A DNA stretch of 8,048 bases from Anaerolineae bacterium (GTDB taxonomy: Bacteria; Chloroflexota; Anaerolineae; B4-G1; SLSP01). The notes under the pieces are model-generated. The model was not told the DNA's origin. It did no database searches and worked only from the letters and a program-made list of their open reading frames with translations. This document shows positions 4,957-8,048 of this stretch, one piece after another. How positions within the stretch are numbered: the first letter of the stretch is position 1; the number at the start of each line of letters is the position of its first letter. The translations under genes and the position numbers were made by a program. The stretch is taken from the NCBI GenBank assembly GCA_018055515.1, contig JAGPHL010000064.1:1-8048 (forward strand). Direction: 5' to 3'.

Positions 4957-7900
4957 CAGATCACGTCCTTGCGCTTCTGGAAGAAGAGGATCAGCCCCAC
5001 CAGCACCACGTCAATGATGCCCATGGAGAGCCAGGATTGGGTGACCGAGGCGTCGTAGATGAAATTGAACTTCTCCCAGAAATTCTTCAGCATCCCCTCG
5101 GCGGCGCTCACCGCGCGCTGACGGCCTTCTTGCGCGGTCTGATAGTCCGCCATCTGCGTTTCCCAGGTGCGCATGTCGGCCTGCCAGGTCTCCATACAGG
5201 TCTGCATCTCGCCGCCGGCAGCGCTCGAAGCGCTGACACATTCATTCAGGCCGGAGCACGCCTTCGCAAGACCCTCGTGCAGCTGCACCAGGCCACTCTG
5301 ACACTGCGACAGCCCATCCTGGTAGCCGAGCAGGGCCTGTCGGAAAGTCTCGCACTGCCGGATGACGGTCTCGGGGCTTTCAAAAGCCCCCGGGCGCGCG
5401 CATTCGCGGTTGGGGTCGTAGGGCAACGGCTCCTGCTCCTCCGCCTGCGGCTCGGGTGGGACGACGCACGTCTGCGGCTCAGTCTGCTCCCCCGTGGCGA
5501 AACAAGATTCGGGGCTGGGCATCTCAGGCGCGACCGGCTGTTGCGCTACCGCCGCCCAGGCCGGGGAAACCTCGATAGCATGGACGACGGCGGCCTGCAG
5601 GTCCGCAGGGTCGGAATAGGTTTTCCCGCCGAAGGTGTTCCCCTCCGGCTTCTCCAGCCCGAAAAACTCCGGGTTCAGGACGCCGGGGAAGGTGTTGCAG
5701 CGCGTGAAGATTGCCGTCCCCATGCAACTGCACGTGCTGGCCTTCTCGTCGTTGGAGCGCTGGAGCCACTCATTCCAGCCGAGCCCCGCGCCCGACACCG
5801 TGCGCTCCGGCGGCCAACATGGATCGGCGGCCAGCTGCTCCCCCACGTCCGCCAGCCGCACGAAAGCGCCAAAGGCCCAGCGGGTGGTCGCCACCGCACT
5901 GATGATGCGTCCGCCGGGGATCAGATCCAACGGCATCAACGCGCCGGCAAACAGGAATTGCGGCACGAGCACCGCAATCACCATCAGCAGCGCCACCATC
6001 TGATTCGGAGAGCCGGCAGAAATCGCCAGCCCCATCAGATAGCCGGAAAGCGATCCCAGAAAGAGGGTGACGAACACCGCAATCCAGTTCCCCACGCTCA
6101 GCACGGGCGGGGCATAGCCGACGAAGAGCCACTTGGTGAACAGGAAAATCACCGCCTGATACAGCGCCAGCACCACGCCCACCCACAATTTGGAGAAAAT
6201 GTACGGCGCGATTTTGAGCGCAATCGTCCGCTCGCGTTTGTAAATGTCCACTTCCTTGACGATCTCCCGCACGCTCGCCATCGAGCCGACGAGAATGGAG
6301 ATCAGCCCCATCATAAACAGCATGGTGACGATGTTGAAGGCATCCCCTAACACGGGATCGAAGAGCTGCCGTCCCCACATGAAATCCGCCAGCCCGATAG
6401 CGGGCGAAAGCGCCAGCATCAACGCCAGGCTCGCCTTATCCTGCGTCATAATCTTGAGGTTGCGCATAGAGAGGATCAGGAATTGCCGCAGCGCCGAGAC
6501 GCGCTTGACCGGCTTCTGCCGGGTCACGGCGCGCGCGGACGGTTGCGCCGCAACGGACGCCGCCTCAGGCTGCACTTCACGCATGCGCGCCATGACATAG
6601 GTCTGATACGCCGGGGATTGCCGGTAGCGCTCATCCCAGTCCTCCGGCCTGCCGCGCTGCTCGTCTTCCAAAATCGTGTAGATGTCGTCGAACTCGATGT
6701 CCTTGATGCGCCGCTCCTGATCGGTGCGGTAGTGGTCAAAATACACCAGCGCCTCTTCCGGCGGACCAAAGTAGGCCACCCGTCCGCCACGCACCAGGAT
6801 GACGACCTTGTCGCACATCATCACGTTCTTTGTGGCGTGCGTGATGAGGACAATCGTGCGTCCCTGATCCGCCAGCTTGCGCAGCAGCCGCATCATGTTG
6901 AACTCGGTGCCGGGGTCGAGGCCGGAGGTCGGCTCATCCAGGAAGAACAGCCGGGGTTTAGTGAGCAATTCCACGCCGATCGAGACGCGCTTGAGCTGGC
7001 CGCCGGAGAGTTTGTGGATGGGCAGGTCCTTGCGCTCGGTGAGGTCGAGGTCCTCCATCACCTCCATGATGCGCTGATGGCGTTCCTCCGGCGTAGTGTC
7101 GGCGGGCATCCGCAGCTGCGCCGCATAATCCAGCGCCTGATAGACGGTCAATTCCGTGTGGACGATGTCCTTCTGCGGGACATAGCCCATGTCGTTGCGG
7201 AACATGTCGAAGTTTTGATAGAGATTCGTGCCGTTGGCCAGCACGATCCCATGCGTCGCCGGCCGGAAGCCGTTGATGGCGTCCATCAACGTGGATTTGC
7301 CCGCGCCCGACATCCCTACCAGCGCCACGAATTCCTGCGGTTGAATGGAAAGGGAAATATCTTGCAGCAAGTTCTTGTTCTTGCTGACCCACTTGTTGAT
7401 GCGGATGGCGTCGAGCCGCACGCCCTCCTCGGCGAGCTGATGGACGTGATCCGCTGCCAGCCGCAGTTTGACGCCGCCAATGCGGATCTCATCGCCGTCG
7501 GTGAGCCAGGCCTCGCGTTCGATGCGCTTGCCGTTGACAAAAACGCCGTTCGCGCTCTTGAGGTCCTTGATGCGCTGTCGGGTTCCCAGCCGCTCGATGA
7601 TGGCGTGATAGCGGCTCACCTGGGGATGATCGAGCTGGATGGTGTTGTCTGGCGCGCGCCCGATGGTGATGGTCTCTTCGGTCTGCAGGGCGAGCACGCG
7701 CGTCGCCGAGGGCGCCGCCACCCCGGGGCGAACGGGCGCCGCCACCCCCGGGGCAGCGGCAGGGGCCGCTTGCGGCATGAAGCCGGGATGCAGCCGCACC
7801 TGCAGCATGACCTCCTGCCCGAGGAACACCGTCTCCCCATCGTGCAACACCTGCTGGGTCACGCGCTGACCATTGTAGAGGATCCCATTGCGGCTCTGCA

Positions 7901-8048
7901 AATCCTGGATGATGAACGTGTCGCCGCTCTGCTGCAAGCGGGCGTGCTGGCTCGAAACCTGAGCCGAGGGGATCACAACGTCATTTTCGGGCGCGCGTCC
8001 GATCCCCACCACCGGTTTGGTGAGGAGGACCTTCTGGCTGCGCCCCTG
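4956..8048 (-). CDS. Dual-FHA ABC-2/ABCG-type exporter with Cys-rich extracytoplasmic insert (5' end outside window)
   Basis: Residues are counted from the codon at 8012; the frame is open to the window edge, and first-FHA sequence already lies upstream of that GTG, so the true start is outside. FHA1 (1-75) has GIGRAPEN, SSQH and SRNG; FHA2 (114-186) has TIGRAPDN, SRYH and SANG, so both keep the phosphothreonine-binding residues. An Ala/Pro linker with a duplicated PGVAAP joins them. The ATPase has Walker A GMSGAGKST (233-241), signature LSGGQ (335-339), Walker B LFFLDE (355-360) and the switch histidine in ITHAT (390-394). Five membrane helices span about 528-695, then an extracytoplasmic insert (about 715-990) with 12 of the 13 cysteines, then a last helix (995-1012) and a KRKDVI tail. 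The domain order matches M. tuberculosis Rv1747, an exporter tied to Ser/Thr kinase control. Lipid-type export is inferred; the substrate is unknown. It overlaps the luxE-like start by one base. Confidence 0.93.
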   Translation of the reverse strand, partial: QGRSQKVLLTKPVVGIGRAPENDVVIPSAQVSSQHARLQQSGDTFIIQDLQSRNGILYNGQRVTQQVLHDGETVFLGQEVMLQVRLHPGFMPQAAPAAAPGVAAPVRPGVAAPSATRVLALQTEETITIGRAPDNTIQLDHPQVSRYHAIIERLGTRQRIKDLKSANGVFVNGKRIEREAWLTDGDEIRIGGVKLRLAADHVHQLAEEGVRLDAIRINKWVSKNKNLLQDISLSIQPQEFVALVGMSGAGKSTLMDAINGFRPATHGIVLANGTNLYQNFDMFRNDMGYVPQKDIVHTELTVYQALDYAAQLRMPADTTPEERHQRIMEVMEDLDLTERKDLPIHKLSGGQLKRVSIGVELLTKPRLFFLDEPTSGLDPGTEFNMMRLLRKLADQGRTIVLITHATKNVMMCDKVVILVRGGRVAYFGPPEEALVYFDHYRTDQERRIKDIEFDDIYTILEDEQRGRPEDWDERYRQSPAYQTYVMARMREVQPEAASVAAQPSARAVTRQKPVKRVSALRQFLILSMRNLKIMTQDKASLALMLALSPAIGLADFMWGRQLFDPVLGDAFNIVTMLFMMGLISILVGSMASVREIVKEVDIYKRERTIALKIAPYIFSKLWVGVVLALYQAVIFLFTKWLFVGYAPPVLSVGNWIAVFVTLFLGSLSGYLMGLAISAGSPNQMVALLMVIAVLVPQFLFAGALMPLDLIPGGRIISAVATTRWAFGAFVRLADVGEQLAADPCWPPERTVSGAGLGWNEWLQRSNDEKASTCSCMGTAIFTRCNTFPGVLNPEFFGLEKPEGNTFGGKTYSDPADLQAAVVHAIEVSPAWAAVAQQPVAPEMPSPESCFATGEQTEPQTCVVPPEPQAEEQEPLPYDPNRECARPGAFESPETVIRQCETFRQALLGYQDGLSQCQSGLVQLHEGLAKACSGLNECVSASSAAGGEMQTCMETWQADMRTWETQMADYQTAQEGRQRAVSAAEGMLKNFWEKFNFIYDASVTQSWLSMGIIDVVLVGLILFFQKRKDVI
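7710..7751. repeat. 24-bp-period direct repeat in the FHA1-FHA2 linker
   Basis: Two 18-bp copies (7710-7727 and 7734-7751) differ at one base and are spaced by exactly eight codons. They encode the duplicated PGVAAP of the linker between the two FHA domains of the transporter. The repeat is in frame and looks like a simple linker expansion. Confidence 0.6.

Noticed and set aside
5037..6350. Plus-strand open frame of 437 codons opposite the transporter membrane region
   Set aside because: Low-complexity Arg/His/Gln-rich product with no motif; the minus strand encodes coherent membrane helices here.
8010..8012. GTG at 8012 as the transporter start
   Set aside because: The first FHA strand is already encoded upstream of this codon (SQKVLLTKP before VGIGR) and the frame is open to the window edge, so the true start is outside.

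Overview
The window is GC-rich bacterial DNA, and every gene I can support lies on the minus strand, so transcription runs from 8048 towards 1. The order is: a dual-FHA ABC-2/ABCG-type transporter (5' end outside the window), a LuxE-like acyl-protein synthetase, a LuxC-like acyl-CoA reductase, a B12-binding-type radical SAM enzyme, and the start of an unknown single-pass membrane protein (3' end outside the window). Dense 7-8 bp repeat arrays between the genes, FHA-ABC fusions and the overall base composition suggest a Chloroflexota-like organism. This is an inference from style, with no phylogenetic marker behind it.

The genes are tightly packed. The transporter stop and the luxE-like start share one base (TGATG). 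The luxC-like stop and the radical SAM start overlap as ATGA. The two real gaps are 3500-3603 (luxE to luxC) and 354-494 (radical SAM to membrane protein). Both are almost completely filled by short tandem repeats. No stretch over 300 bases lacks a gene. The repeats reach into coding sequence: the last residues of the radical SAM protein are array-encoded, and the luxC frame stays open through the 3516-3602 repeats back to the luxE stop, although a good ribosome binding site points to a TTG start at 3499.

The genes suggest a fatty-acyl activation and reduction module. The LuxE-like protein would activate a carboxylic acid as an acyl-adenylate, and the LuxC-like protein would reduce the acyl group to an aldehyde. 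The radical SAM enzyme would modify the product or a lipid precursor. The dual-FHA exporter, with an order of domains like mycobacterial Rv1747, would move a lipid-like product across the membrane under possible Ser/Thr-kinase control. No luciferase luxA/luxB or luxD gene is visible, so bioluminescence is not supported. The joint pathway is an inference from gene order and families.

The most unusual items are the non-lux luxE/luxC pair in this setting, a 12-cysteine extracytoplasmic insert before the last transmembrane helix of the transporter, four families of 7-8 bp repeats at the gene junctions, and a long imperfect hairpin inside the 5' coding part of the luxE-like gene.
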